NCBI GenBank assembly: GCA_025465465.1
Contig: JAODND010000073.1
Location: 1-55,364 of the forward strand
Reading direction: 5' to 3'
Source of the DNA: Frankiales bacterium
GTDB lineage: Bacteria > Actinomycetota > Actinomycetes > Mycobacteriales > SCTD01
Length of the DNA: 55,364 nucleotides
The translations under genes and the position numbers were made by a program. This document shows positions 26,949-35,073 of the stretch, piece after piece. Every line of letters starts with the position of its first letter. The first letter of the stretch is position 1. The notes below the pieces were generated by a model. That model saw only the letters and a list, made by a program, of their open reading frames with translations, was not told the origin of the DNA and did not search any database.

Positions 26949-28184
26949 ATGGCAGAACCCAGGGTCCTTGGCATCGTCCTCGCGGGCGGAGAGGGCAAGC
27001 GGCTCAACCCCCTGACCGCCGACCGCGCCAAGCCGGCGGTGCCCTTCGGGGGCATCTACCGGCTGGTGGACTTCGTGCTCAGCAACCTCGTCAACGCGAA
27101 CTACCTGCGGATCGTCGTGCTGACGCAGTACAAGAGCCACTCCCTCGACCGGCACATCACGACGACCTGGCGCATGTCGACGCTGCTCGGCAACTACGTC
27201 ACACCCGTGCCGGCGCAGCAGCGGCTGGGACCGCAGTGGTTCAGCGGGTCCGCCGATGCCATTCATCAGAGCCTCAACCTGGTGTACGACGAGCAGCCGG
27301 AACACGTCGTGGTCTTCGGCGCCGACCACGTCTACCGGATGGACCCGCGGCAGATGGTCGACCAGCACGTCGCCAGCGGCGCCGGGGTGACGGTCGCCGG
27401 CATCCGCGTCCCCAGGTCGGAGGCCAAGGGGTTCGGCGTCATCCAGACAGCCGACGGCCGCAACATCGACGCCTTCCTCGAGAAGCCCGCAGACCCGCCC
27501 GGTCTCCCGGACGACCCGGACACGGTGTATGCGTCGATGGGCAACTACGTGTTCAGCACCGAGGCGCTGCTGGCGGCCGTCAAGCTCGACGCCGGCGACG
27601 AGGGCTCGGTGCACGACATGGGCGGCAACATCATCCCGATGCTCGTCAGCAAGGGCGCGGCGCAGGTCTACGACTTCAACGACAACGACGTTCCAGGGTC
27701 GACCGAGCGCGACCAGCACTACTGGCGCGACGTGGGGACGCTCGACGCCTACTACGACGCACACATGGATCTCGTGTCGGTGCACCCGGTCTTCAACCTC
27801 TACAACCGCAAGTGGCCGATCCTCTCGAGTGTCCCGGCGCTGCCGCCGGCTAAGTTCGTGCACAGCGAACCAGGGAGGGTGGGGACCGCGGTCGACTCAC
27901 TGGTGAGCCAGGGCGTGATCGTGTCCGGGGCCAACGTCCGCAAGTCGATCCTCAGTCCCGGCGTGCGGTTGCACAGCCGTGCCGAGGTCGAGGCCTCGGT
28001 GCTGATGCACAACGTCGACGTCGGTCAGGGCGCGGTCGTCCGCAACGCGATCCTCGACAAGAACGTCGTGGTCTGGCCGGGCGCCAGGATCGGCGTCGAC
28101 CCCGACGAGGATCGGGCCCGAGGCTTCACCGTGACCGACTCGGGAATCGTGGTGCTCGGCAAGGGCGAGCAGGTGCTCGCCTAG
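26949..28184 (+). CDS. glgC: Glucose-1-phosphate adenylyltransferase
   Basis: Makes ADP-glucose, the glucosyl donor for glycogen or maltose-1-phosphate, in the cytoplasm. The 411-residue protein has the nucleotide motif [26 protein letters not shown] (about 9-34), the catalytic Asp in [12 protein letters not shown], the sugar-binding FLEKP, and a C-terminal left-handed beta-helix region. ATG 26949 has AGGATGAGG just upstream. Only 31 bp separate it from the glgA start on the other strand, so the two promoters overlap. Confidence 0.98.
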   Translation: MAEPRVLGIVLAGGEGKRLNPLTADRAKPAVPFGGIYRLVDFVLSNLVNANYLRIVVLTQYKSHSLDRHITTTWRMSTLLGNYVTPVPAQQRLGPQWFSGSADAIHQSLNLVYDEQPEHVVVFGADHVYRMDPRQMVDQHVASGAGVTVAGIRVPRSEAKGFGVIQTADGRNIDAFLEKPADPPGLPDDPDTVYASMGNYVFSTEALLAAVKLDAGDEGSVHDMGGNIIPMLVSKGAAQVYDFNDNDVPGSTERDQHYWRDVGTLDAYYDAHMDLVSVHPVFNLYNRKWPILSSVPALPPAKFVHSEPGRVGTAVDSLVSQGVIVSGANVRKSILSPGVRLHSRAEVEASVLMHNVDVGQGAVVRNAILDKNVVVWPGARIGVDPDEDRARGFTVTDSGIVVLGKGEQVLA

Positions 28185-28193
28185 CCTCCGGCG

Positions 28194-28613
28194 CTAGGAC
28201 GCAACAGTGAGCTGGACCTCGATGTTGCCCCGGGTGGCACGCGAGTAGGGACACACCTGATGCGCCTTCTCCATCATCTCGTGACCGGCCGCCGCGTCGA
28301 GGTTCGGAAACCGTCCCTCGAGGGTGACCGCGAGACCGAACGCCTGGCCGTCGATGCCGAGCGACACGTGCGCGGTGATCGAGGAGCCGTCGACGTCGAC
28401 CTTCTCCATGCCGGCGACCCGCTTCAGTGCCGAGTGGAAGCACGCCGAGTACCCGGCCGCAAACAGCTGCTCGGGGTTGGTGAAGTCGCCGCCGGGTCCG
28501 CCCAGCTCCTTCGGCATGGCGAGCATCACGTCCAGGACGCCGTCATCGCTGACGACCTCCCCCTCCCGGCCGCCACGCGCCGTGGCTGCCGCTGTGTAGA
28601 GCACGTCCACCAT
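28194..28613 (-). CDS. ohr: Organic hydroperoxide resistance protein (Ohr/OsmC family)
   Basis: Thiol peroxidase that reduces organic and lipid hydroperoxides, probably with lipoyl-protein or another dithiol. The 139-residue length is standard. The peroxidatic and resolving cysteines are C58 (YSACFHSAL) and C121 (QVCPYSRATRGN). The N-terminal LYTAAATARGGREG carries the catalytic arginine. That pattern is typical of Ohr, not OsmC. ATG 28613 has AAGGGGA upstream. No OhrR (MarR-type) regulator is adjacent. Confidence 0.95.
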   Translation of the reverse strand: MVDVLYTAAATARGGREGEVVSDDGVLDVMLAMPKELGGPGGDFTNPEQLFAAGYSACFHSALKRVAGMEKVDVDGSSITAHVSLGIDGQAFGLAVTLEGRFPNLDAAAGHEMMEKAHQVCPYSRATRGNIEVQLTVAS

Positions 28614-28624
28614 CGAGGATCCCC

Positions 28625-29383
28625 TTAGCAGTCGGTTCTGCAGGGTGGCACATCGCCGAGCTGACGATGCTTCGCGGCCACTGCCGCGACCGGCGACTTC
28701 TGGCCGCCGGCCCGCCACGAGTCCAGGTACGGCCACGGGTAGACCTCGCCCCGACGCACCCACCAGACGCCGGGCCGGGTCGGCCACGACATGCCGTAGT
28801 GCTGATGGGTCGCTCCGCCCCTGGCGTCACCGGAGTTGCCGACCCGGCCGAGGAGCTGTCCGGCCGTCACCCGCTGGCCGGCCCGGACGTAGAGGGCGGA
28901 CAAGTGCGAGCCGTAGTAGCGGACGCCATCGTCACCGACGAGGGAGTAGGAGACGCCGCCGCGCTCGGAGCCGCGGTTCGTGGAGCTGTTCCAGACGTCC
29001 TTCGTGCTGACCTCGTCGATGCGGCCGCTCGTCGTCGCGACGATCGCGCAGCCCTTGGCCGCGAACATGTCGGTCGCCGGATAGTCGTGGTGGCTGTGGC
29101 CGTAGCTCACCGTGCAGCCGCGGATCGGGAAGACGTACCGGAGTGCTGGGTGGGTGGCGGCGGGCGGCTGGCTGGGGGCGACCGGCTTGAGGGTGGTCTC
29201 GCTCGGCGGGTGGGTCGGCTTGACGACGAGCGCCGGCGTCGGCGTTGGCGTTGGCGTAGGTGACGGGGTCGGGCTCGCGGTCGGTGATGACGAGGGCGTG
29301 CCGGTAGGTGCCGCAGCCGGCGGGCTGCCGCTCCCGCACGCCGCGGCGAGCAGCAGGACGATCAGGGCGAACGGGACTCTCAC
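28625..29383 (-). CDS. M23-family metallopeptidase lipoprotein
   Basis: A 252-residue predicted lipoprotein: lipobox LAAAC with Cys at residue 16, then a long Ser/Thr/Pro linker (about 25-80, TPSPTPTPTPTP). A C-terminal LytM/M23 domain has zinc ligands in the HHDYPATD segment (HxxxD) and the HQH motif of GATHQHYG. Such enzymes cut peptidoglycan cross-links or activate other hydrolases. SHLSALYVRAGQRVTAGQLLGRVGNSG is a characteristic M23 segment. GTG 29383 with the -10 box TACGCT (29395-29390) 6 nt upstream predicts a leaderless mRNA. Confidence 0.88.
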   Translation of the reverse strand: MRVPFALIVLLLAAACGSGSPPAAAPTGTPSSSPTASPTPSPTPTPTPTPALVVKPTHPPSETTLKPVAPSQPPAATHPALRYVFPIRGCTVSYGHSHHDYPATDMFAAKGCAIVATTSGRIDEVSTKDVWNSSTNRGSERGGVSYSLVGDDGVRYYGSHLSALYVRAGQRVTAGQLLGRVGNSGDARGGATHQHYGMSWPTRPGVWWVRRGEVYPWPYLDSWRAGGQKSPVAAVAAKHRQLGDVPPCRTDC

Positions 29384-29406
29384 CGTGCCAGCGTAGGGTC
29401 GTCCGT
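29384..29406. promoter_or_regulatory. Compact divergent promoter with overlapping -10 boxes
   Basis: Only 23 bp separate two divergent GTG starts. On the plus strand TAGGGT (29394-29399) is 7 nt before GTG 29407. On the minus strand TACGCT (29395-29390) is 6 nt before GTG 29383. The two hexamers share the TA at 29394-29395, so one TA step would serve both directions, with both mRNAs leaderless. This is read directly; promoter activity is inferred. Confidence 0.6.
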
Positions 29407-29976
29407 GTGCCTCGAGCCCTCATCGCAGCCGTTTGCCTCCTGTCTCTCACCGGCTGCACAGGTACCGCCAAGAAGGTCACACCGGCGCCCAGCCCGACGA
29501 TCGCAGGCGTGCAGGTCTACACCAACCTGAGTCACGTCCACCTGGCGAAGGGCGAGTACGGCATCACGTACCCGCAGTCGCCGCCCGTCGGGGGTGCGCA
29601 CAGCCAGGCGTGGCTGAAGTGCCAGGCCTACAGCGTCGAGCTGCCGAAGGTGAACGCCGTCCACTCCCTCGAGCACGGCGGCATCTGGATCACCTACCAA
29701 CCGGCGCTGCCGGCGGCGCAGGTGACGACCCTCGACCAGCTCGTCGGGGTCAACAAGGAGTTCGTCATGGTGAGCCCGTACGCGGGTCAGACGAGCCCGG
29801 TCGTGGTGACGGCGTGGGGTCTGCAGCTGGACGTGCAGACCGCGGACGACCCGCGGATCGTGCAGTTCATCCGCACCTATGCCGGCGGTGACCAGGGCGG
29901 CGAGAAGGGCGTCGGCTGCGCGTCGACCGGGGTGACCCTGGAGCAGGCGCTCAGCTTCGACCAGCAGAACCAGTAG
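29407..29976 (+). CDS. DUF3105 lipoprotein
   Basis: A 189-residue protein. The lipobox LSLTGC gives a predicted lipid-modified Cys at residue 17, followed by a short Thr/Pro spacer. The domain has the DUF3105 hallmarks HVHLAKGEYGITYPQSPPVGGAHSQAWLKCQAY, VNAVHSLEHGGIWITYQP and an aligned histidine set that could bind metal. The family is common in Actinobacteria and Chloroflexi; its function is unknown. GTG start with no Shine-Dalgarno. The 3' end overlaps the convergent hydrolase gene by 26 nt. Confidence 0.88.
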   Translation: MPRALIAAVCLLSLTGCTGTAKKVTPAPSPTIAGVQVYTNLSHVHLAKGEYGITYPQSPPVGGAHSQAWLKCQAYSVELPKVNAVHSLEHGGIWITYQPALPAAQVTTLDQLVGVNKEFVMVSPYAGQTSPVVVTAWGLQLDVQTADDPRIVQFIRTYAGGDQGGEKGVGCASTGVTLEQALSFDQQNQ

Positions 29977-30859
29977 CCCGGAGTCTCTCCGTCAGGATCG
30001 TCGGGTCGAGGTGCGCTGCCACGGTGGTGGTGAGCCAGTCGGCGATCAGCTCACCGAGCCGGCGCGGTTCGGTGAGGTGCGGGAAGTGGCCGCTTCTCGG
30101 GAACTCCTCGTAGCGCGCGGACGGCAACTGCTCGGCGAGCGCGCGACCATGGGCGACGGGCAGGATCGCGTCCTTGGCGCCCCAGACCACGAGCAGCGGG
30201 AGGTCCGCCGCGAGGTAGAGCCGGTCGCGGCCGTCGACCCGCTGCCCGCTGATGTCGATCACCGAGCGGGCGGTGTGCACGAAGGCGGAGCGGGTCGACG
30301 CATCCCCGAGGGAGCCGAACCCGACGAGCGCCTCGTGGAGACCGGCGGGTACGAAGCGACCGACCGCCTGGTCGAGGCGCCGACCCGCAGAGCGGACCCA
30401 CGAGCCGGCGATGACCGGCAGCACGAGCTCGGAGCCGGGCAGGGTCGCGGCGCGCAGGAACACCGAGACCTCGCGGCCGAGGCCGCCGGAGCTGACGAGC
30501 GCGAGCCGCTCGACGCGCTCCGGGAACTGGTAGGCGAACTGCATGGCGATGCCGCCGCCGAGCGAGTGGCCGACCAGCGACACCCGGTCGTGCCCGAGCG
30601 AGGCGAGCAGGTCGCGGATGCCGCAGGCCTGCGCACCGAGCGAGTAGTCGCCGCGCGGCTTGGCGGACATCCCGTGGCCGAGCAGGTCGGGTGCGATGAC
30701 CCGGAAGCGGTCGCCGAGGATGGCCATGACCTGTTCCCACTGCGCGGCGCGGGACGCGATGCCGTGCACGAGGGCGACGACGGGGCCGGTCGTGCCGGCC
30801 TGCGCGTAGCGCACCTCGTGACCGTGGACGAGCTGGGTGTGCCGGGTGACGTCAGCCAT
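29951..30859 (-). CDS. Alpha/beta-fold hydrolase
   Basis: A 302-residue hydrolase. The oxyanion segment VALVHGIASRAAQWEQ precedes the nucleophile elbow GHSLGG, the acid is probably the Asp in VVWGAKDAILP and the His in PRSGHFPHLTEP. It resembles the esterase/meta-cleavage hydrolase branch. It stands divergent to an MBL-ACAD-TetR operon and shares a pair of palindromic operators with it, so the enzymes probably act in one fatty or aromatic acid pathway. ATG 30859 is 6 nt after the -10 hexamer CAGCCT, so the mRNA should be leaderless. Confidence 0.9.
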   Translation of the reverse strand: MADVTRHTQLVHGHEVRYAQAGTTGPVVALVHGIASRAAQWEQVMAILGDRFRVIAPDLLGHGMSAKPRGDYSLGAQACGIRDLLASLGHDRVSLVGHSLGGGIAMQFAYQFPERVERLALVSSGGLGREVSVFLRAATLPGSELVLPVIAGSWVRSAGRRLDQAVGRFVPAGLHEALVGFGSLGDASTRSAFVHTARSVIDISGQRVDGRDRLYLAADLPLLVVWGAKDAILPVAHGRALAEQLPSARYEEFPRSGHFPHLTEPRRLGELIADWLTTTVAAHLDPTILTERLRATGSAGRS

Positions 30860-30865
30860 CAGCCC

Positions 30866-30894
30866 AGGCTGTTACCGCCGGTAACAGATGTCAA
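30866..30894 (-). promoter_or_regulatory. Promoter and 17-bp operator of the alpha/beta hydrolase gene
   Basis: On the minus strand a perfect -35 TTGACA (30894-30889), a 17-bp spacer and CAGCCT (30871-30866) precede ATG 30859 by 6 nt. The spacer contains the perfect palindrome TGTTACCG-C-CGGTAACA (30870-30886). A bound repressor would lie between the two promoter elements. Confidence 0.75.
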
Positions 30895-30901
30895 GAGAGG
30901 C

Positions 30902-30945
30902 TTGACACACCCCGCCGCGGCACGCGACTGTTACCGGCGGTAACA
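30902..30945 (+). promoter_or_regulatory. Promoter and second 17-bp operator of the MBL-ACAD-TetR operon
   Basis: A perfect -35 TTGACA (30902-30907) is followed after 18 bp by GACTGT (30926-30931). The palindrome TGTTACCG-G-CGGTAACA (30929-30945) covers the -10 edge and start region. Its arms are identical to those of the 30870-30886 site; only the centre base differs. The TetR regulator encoded third in this operon is the natural candidate to bind both. Confidence 0.75.
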
Positions 30946-30958
30946 GAGGAGGTCTCCC

Positions 30959-32011
30959 GTGTCCGTCAGTGATCTGCGCCAGGCCGCCCCGGTCGGCACC
31001 CGGCTCGACGCGTTCGACGCGGTGGACCGCAGCGCTCCCTATGGCGTCCAGCTCCGCCAGGGGCAGACCGCCGCCGAGGCGTTCCGCCGCGACCTGCTCG
31101 GCACCGGCCAGCCGACGAGCGTGAGCACCCACGATCTGGTGACGCTGCCCTACCCCAGTCGGTTCGGCCTCTGGATGGCCGCGGTCACCCCGTCGCCGTA
31201 CGTCTCGATCACGAACCGCATGCTCATCGTGCGGTGGCCGGGCAACGTGCTGGTCTTCGAGCCGAGCGACCACGAGCGCGGCGAGTACACCCCGTACTTC
31301 GCCCGGCTCAACGACCAGACGCCGGCTCTGGTGCAGAAGCGCGTCGTCACGCGCCACGCGACGGTCGTGGAGAACCTCGCGGCCGCGGGCATCGCGCCCG
31401 AGGAGGTCACCTACCTCGCGTTCGACCACCTGCACACCCAGGACGTACGACGATGGATCGGCACCAGCTCCGAGCCGGCCGCGTTCCCGAACGCGAAGCT
31501 CGTCGTACAACGCCAGGAGCTCGAGGCGATGGCCGACCTGCACCCGCTGCAGCGGCAGTGGTACCAGCCGGACACCTATGTCGACCTCCGCGTCGACGCG
31601 ATCGCCGGCCTCGACGGTGACGTGCTCCTCGGTCCCGGTGTCGCTCTCGTGGCGACACCCGGTCACGCCCTGGGCAACCAGTCGCTGGTGCTCTCGACGA
31701 CGGACGGCATCTGGGCCGTCAGCGAGAACGTCATCGCCGTCGAAGCCATGGCTCCGGAGCACTCGAAGATCCCCGGCATGGCCAAGGGTGCCCGCACCTG
31801 GGGCCGCGAGGTGGTCCTGAACACCAACACGCCCGAGGCGCTCGCCGACCAGTACAACTCCGTCCTCAAGGAGAAGGCGCTGGTGGACCGATCACAACGA
31901 GACTCGCGCTTCCCGCAGTTCCTGCCGTCGTCCGAGCTGACGGCGTCGCGCTACTTCCCGGGCACCAAGCCCACGTTCACGACCGGTTCGATCACCCACA
32001 GGAGCACCTGA
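30959..32011 (+). CDS. Metallo-beta-lactamase-fold hydrolase
   Basis: A 350-residue MBL-fold protein. The metal motif HxHxxD is H157-L-H159-T-Q-D162 (FDHLHTQD), with a second His in [11 protein letters not shown]. The N-terminal 100 residues are longer than in minimal MBL proteins. It could be a lactonase or thioesterase-like hydrolase; the substrate is not evident. AGGAGG lies 7-8 nt before the GTG at 30959. First gene of the operon; the acyl-CoA dehydrogenase ATG follows its stop by one base. Confidence 0.87.
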   Translation: MSVSDLRQAAPVGTRLDAFDAVDRSAPYGVQLRQGQTAAEAFRRDLLGTGQPTSVSTHDLVTLPYPSRFGLWMAAVTPSPYVSITNRMLIVRWPGNVLVFEPSDHERGEYTPYFARLNDQTPALVQKRVVTRHATVVENLAAAGIAPEEVTYLAFDHLHTQDVRRWIGTSSEPAAFPNAKLVVQRQELEAMADLHPLQRQWYQPDTYVDLRVDAIAGLDGDVLLGPGVALVATPGHALGNQSLVLSTTDGIWAVSENVIAVEAMAPEHSKIPGMAKGARTWGREVVLNTNTPEALADQYNSVLKEKALVDRSQRDSRFPQFLPSSELTASRYFPGTKPTFTTGSITHRST

Positions 32012-32012
32012 C

Positions 32013-33272
32013 ATGCCCGCCTTCAGCCTCGAGCTCAACGAGGACCAGCAGACCCTCCAGAAGTGGCTGCACGAGTTCTCGGTGAACGTCATCCGTCCCG
32101 CCGCCTCCGAGTGGGACGAGCGCGAGGAGACCCCCTGGCCGATCATCCAGGAGGCCGCGAAGGCCGGCATCTACTCCCTCGACTTCTTCGCGAGCACGTG
32201 GGGCGACGAGACCGGCATCAGCCTCCCCATCACGATGGAGGAGCTGTTCTGGGGTGATGCCGGCATCGGCCTGTCGATCGTCGGCAGCACCCTCGGGCTC
32301 GCCGGCATCCTCGGCAACGGCACTCCCGAGCAGCTCGCCGAGTGGGCGCCGCAGTGTTTCGGGACGCCGGAGGACCCCCGGCTGTGCGCACTCGCGGTGT
32401 CCGAGCCCAACGCCGGATCCGACGTCTCCTCCATGAAGACGACAGCCGTGTACGACGAGAAGACCGACGAGTGGGTCCTCAACGGCGTGAAGACCTGGAT
32501 CACCAACGGTGGCATCGCCGACGTGCACGTGGTGGTCGCGTCCGTCGACCCTGCGCTCAAGGCCCGCGGCCAGGCGTCGTTCGTGATCGGTCCCGACTCG
32601 AAGGGCAAGGGGCTGGCCCAGGGCCAGAAGTTCAAGAAGCACGGCATCAGGGCCTCGCACACCTCCGAGGTCATCCTCGACAACTGCCGCATCCCCGGCT
32701 CGCAGCTGCTCGGCGGCAAGGAGAAGCTCGACGCCCGGCTGGCGAAAGGGCGCGAGCGGATGGCCGCGATCGCGCGCGGCGAGAGCCAGGCCTCAGCGCG
32801 CGAGAAGGGCGGCCAGGCCGCCATGGCGACCTTCGAGGCCTCCCGGCCGTCGGTCGGCGCGCAGGCCGTCGGCATCGCCCGCGCCGCCTATGAGTACGCG
32901 CTGGAGTACGCCGGCACCCGGGAGCAGTTCGGCCGCCCCATCGTGCAGAACCAGGGCATCGCGTTCCAGCTCGCCGACATGAAGACCAAGATCGACGCGT
33001 CGCGACTGCTGGTCTGGCGGGCCGCCTGGATGGGCCGCAACGGCGTGCCCTTCACCTCGGGGGAGGGCTCGATGTCGAAGCTCTACGCCGGCGAGACCGC
33101 GGTCGAGGTGACCGACAAGGCCATCCAGATCCTGGGCGGCAACGGCTACACCCGGGAGTACCCGGTGGAGCGGTGGCACCGCGACGCGAAGATCTACACG
33201 ATCTTCGAGGGCACCAGCGAGATCCAGCGGCTCATCATCAGCCGCGCGATCTCCGGCCACCAGATCCCGTGA
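32013..33272 (+). CDS. Acyl-CoA dehydrogenase
   Basis: A 419-residue FAD enzyme that forms the alpha,beta double bond of acyl-CoA. Motifs include [75 protein letters not shown] and the catalytic-Glu motif FEGTSEIQR, which is intact. A charged insertion near residues 235-275 ([20 protein letters not shown]) is longer than in most relatives. The tight operon with an MBL hydrolase and a TetR regulator suggests regulated use of a particular acyl substrate. Confidence 0.94.
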   Translation: MPAFSLELNEDQQTLQKWLHEFSVNVIRPAASEWDEREETPWPIIQEAAKAGIYSLDFFASTWGDETGISLPITMEELFWGDAGIGLSIVGSTLGLAGILGNGTPEQLAEWAPQCFGTPEDPRLCALAVSEPNAGSDVSSMKTTAVYDEKTDEWVLNGVKTWITNGGIADVHVVVASVDPALKARGQASFVIGPDSKGKGLAQGQKFKKHGIRASHTSEVILDNCRIPGSQLLGGKEKLDARLAKGRERMAAIARGESQASAREKGGQAAMATFEASRPSVGAQAVGIARAAYEYALEYAGTREQFGRPIVQNQGIAFQLADMKTKIDASRLLVWRAAWMGRNGVPFTSGEGSMSKLYAGETAVEVTDKAIQILGGNGYTREYPVERWHRDAKIYTIFEGTSEIQRLIISRAISGHQIP

Positions 33273-33276
33273 GCGG

Positions 33277-33870
33277 GTGACGATCGCTGCGGACCGGGAC
33301 GCCCGGCGGGAGTCGCTGCTCGTCGCGGCGGACCTGGTCGTGCAGCGGGACGGCGCCTCGGCATCGATGGCCGCCATCGCGGCCGAGGCGGGCATCACCA
33401 AGCCCATCCTGTACCGGCACTTCGGGGACAAGAGCGGGCTGTACGCCGCGCTCGCCGAGCGCCACACCGACCGGCTGCTCGACGCCCTCGTCGACGCCCT
33501 GACCGCCGGCGGGACGTCGCGCGAACGGGTGCACCGGACCATCGACACCTACCTGTCGGTCATCGAGGCCGAGCCGCAGGTCTACCGGTTCCTCGTCGAG
33601 TCCGAAGAGGCAGCCCCTGCCAAGGGGCCGGTGCGGGGTTTCCTGCGGCGGCTGCAGGAGCTGCTTGCGGCCGGGATCAGCCACGAGCTGCGGCTGGAGC
33701 CGGAGGACGAGAGGGCGGGCATCTGGGCGGCCGCGATCCTGGGCATGGTGCAGGCCGCCGGGGAGCGCTGGCTCGAGGTCCGGGACTGCTCGCGAGACAC
33801 CCTCGGCAGCCAGCTGACGGACCTGCTGTGGGGCGCGTACGGACTCGCGAGCGCCGCCGCGCACGAGTGA
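33277..33870 (+). CDS. TetR-family regulator of the acyl-CoA divergon
   Basis: A 197-residue regulator. The N-terminal helix-turn-helix covers about residues 10-55, with the recognition region AGITKPILYRHFGDKSGLYAAL. The C-terminal domain is of the TetR_C type seen in fatty-acid regulators. It follows the acyl-CoA dehydrogenase by 4 nt, so it should be controlled by the same promoter (autoregulation). I infer that it binds the two 17-bp palindromes at 30870-30886 and 30929-30945 and is released by an acyl-CoA or related ligand. GTG start at 33277; no strong Shine-Dalgarno. Confidence 0.88.
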   Translation: MTIAADRDARRESLLVAADLVVQRDGASASMAAIAAEAGITKPILYRHFGDKSGLYAALAERHTDRLLDALVDALTAGGTSRERVHRTIDTYLSVIEAEPQVYRFLVESEEAAPAKGPVRGFLRRLQELLAAGISHELRLEPEDERAGIWAAAILGMVQAAGERWLEVRDCSRDTLGSQLTDLLWGAYGLASAAAHE

Positions 33871-34038
33871 CCCGCGTCACCCTGGTGAGGAACGCCTGAA
33901 AGGGGTAGGGCACCCGCGTCGCGACCCGCTACCCTCTGCCGCTCCACACACGAGCACAAGGTGCCCGATCGCGGGCACAGAACAGCGTCCTCGAGCGTTA
34001 CCACCGCGCAGGACGTGAACGAAGGAGAGCCCAGGACC
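33871..34038 (+). promoter_or_regulatory. Leader region of the DUF4193 gene with stem-loops
   Basis: This 168-bp gap holds a possible -10 TACCCT (33930-33935), which lies inside an inverted repeat GGGTAG (33903-33908) / CTACCC (33929-33934). Downstream is a strong hairpin, GTGCCCG-ATCG-CGGGCAC (33961-33978), inside the predicted 5' UTR about 60 nt before the ATG. GGAGAG and AGGA stand before the start. No T-run follows the hairpin, so an ordinary terminator is unlikely. No -35 is evident. Confidence 0.5.
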
Positions 34039-34341
34039 ATGGCCACCGACTACGACACCCCACGGCGCAACGATGCCGACGACATGGGCGAGGACAGCCT
34101 CGAGGAGCTGAAGGCGCGCCGCGCCGAGGCGCAGAGCGGCAGCGTCGACATCGACGAGACCGAGCTGGCCGAGGCGCTCGAGCTGCCGGGAGCCGACCTG
34201 TCCGGTGAGGAGCTCACCGTCAAGGTGCTCCCCAAGCAGAGCGACGAGTTCACCTGCTCGTCATGCTTCCTCGTGCACCACCGCAGCCAGCTTGCGAGCG
34301 ACAAGGGTGGACGCCTCATCTGCCGCGAGTGCGCCGCCTAG
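34039..34341 (+). CDS. DUF4193 small acidic protein
   Basis: A 100-residue protein. The N-terminal half is acidic (DDMGEDSLEELKARRAEAQ), and the C-terminal half has four cysteines in CSSC and CREC (FTCSSCFLVHHRSQLASDKG and LICRECAA), probably a zinc ribbon. DUF4193 is a conserved actinobacterial family; the M. tuberculosis member, as I recall, is Rv2699c, one gene from dut. Function unknown; the shape resembles small RNA-polymerase or ribosome-associated factors, but that is speculation. I place the start at ATG 34039, not at an in-frame codon 78 nt upstream. Confidence 0.9.
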   Translation: MATDYDTPRRNDADDMGEDSLEELKARRAEAQSGSVDIDETELAEALELPGADLSGEELTVKVLPKQSDEFTCSSCFLVHHRSQLASDKGGRLICRECAA

Positions 34342-34344
34342 CAG

Positions 34345-34959
34345 GTGAACAACCTGAAGCGGCCCGAGCTGGGCGCCTCCGGGAAGCGCCTCGCCGACCT
34401 GCTGGCCGACGATCTCGCGCCGCACCTGCCGGTCCGCGACCTGCTCACCCTGCGTGACCATCACCACGGGTTGTCGGGCGATGACCTGGCCGCTGCCCTC
34501 ACGCGCAACGCCGCGATGACGACCGCCGGTATCGGGGCGGCCGCGGGGGCCCTGGCTGCCGTCGAGCTGGCCACGCCGCCCGCCCTGCTGACGGTGCCCG
34601 CTCAGCTCGCCGCCGAGACCCTGGCCGTCGTCGCCGTCGAGCTGAAGCTGGTCGCCGAGCTGCATGTGGTCTACGGCCGGGCGCCGCACGGCACGCGACG
34701 TCAGCTGGCCTTGGCCTACCTCACCTCGTGGGCCTCCAAGCGCGGCCTCGACGCCAGCACCGGCGGCCCTTCGCTGGCCGATGTCCTCAGCACCGCCACC
34801 CGGCAGCAGGTCCGGCAGCGCGTGGTCAGGCGGCTGCGGCGCAATCTCTCGTCGTTCGCGCCGTTCCTCGCGGGCGCTGTCGCCGGCGCCGAGCTCAACC
34901 GGCGCGAGACCCGGGCCCTCGGTGAAGCGCTGCAGCGCGATCTCCGCCGACCCCACTAG
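34345..34959 (+). CDS. EcsC-family-like hypothetical protein
   Basis: A 204-residue protein with a polar N-terminus and a long alanine-rich hydrophobic centre (about 60-105, MTTAGIGAAAGALAAVELAT onward). The C-terminal segment, FAPFLAGAVAGAELNRRETRALGEAL, resembles the conserved IPVVGAxxGxxxN...G motif of EcsC-like proteins. I do not recognise an enzymatic motif. GTG 34345 follows the DUF4193 stop by 3 nt, so the genes are coupled. Confidence 0.72.
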   Translation: MNNLKRPELGASGKRLADLLADDLAPHLPVRDLLTLRDHHHGLSGDDLAAALTRNAAMTTAGIGAAAGALAAVELATPPALLTVPAQLAAETLAVVAVELKLVAELHVVYGRAPHGTRRQLALAYLTSWASKRGLDASTGGPSLADVLSTATRQQVRQRVVRRLRRNLSSFAPFLAGAVAGAELNRRETRALGEALQRDLRRPH

Positions 34960-35073
34960 GCCGCTCCCTAGTCAATGATGACCAGCCCGAGGGGGTTCCC
35001 GAGGGCGATGTCGACAGCCTGAATTGCGGACATACCGTCGGCTCGCCCCCTCACTCTTCGGCGACAGGCCCAG
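34960..35073 (+). promoter_or_regulatory. Promoter of the GGDEF-EAL gene
   Basis: Within this 114-bp gap, TCGACA (35011-35016), a 16-bp spacer and TACCGT (35033-35038) form a sigma-70-type promoter with transcription expected near 35045. That leaves a leader of about 29 nt before ATG 35074, with only a weak Shine-Dalgarno (ACAGG). No terminator is obvious after the preceding gene. Confidence 0.5.
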
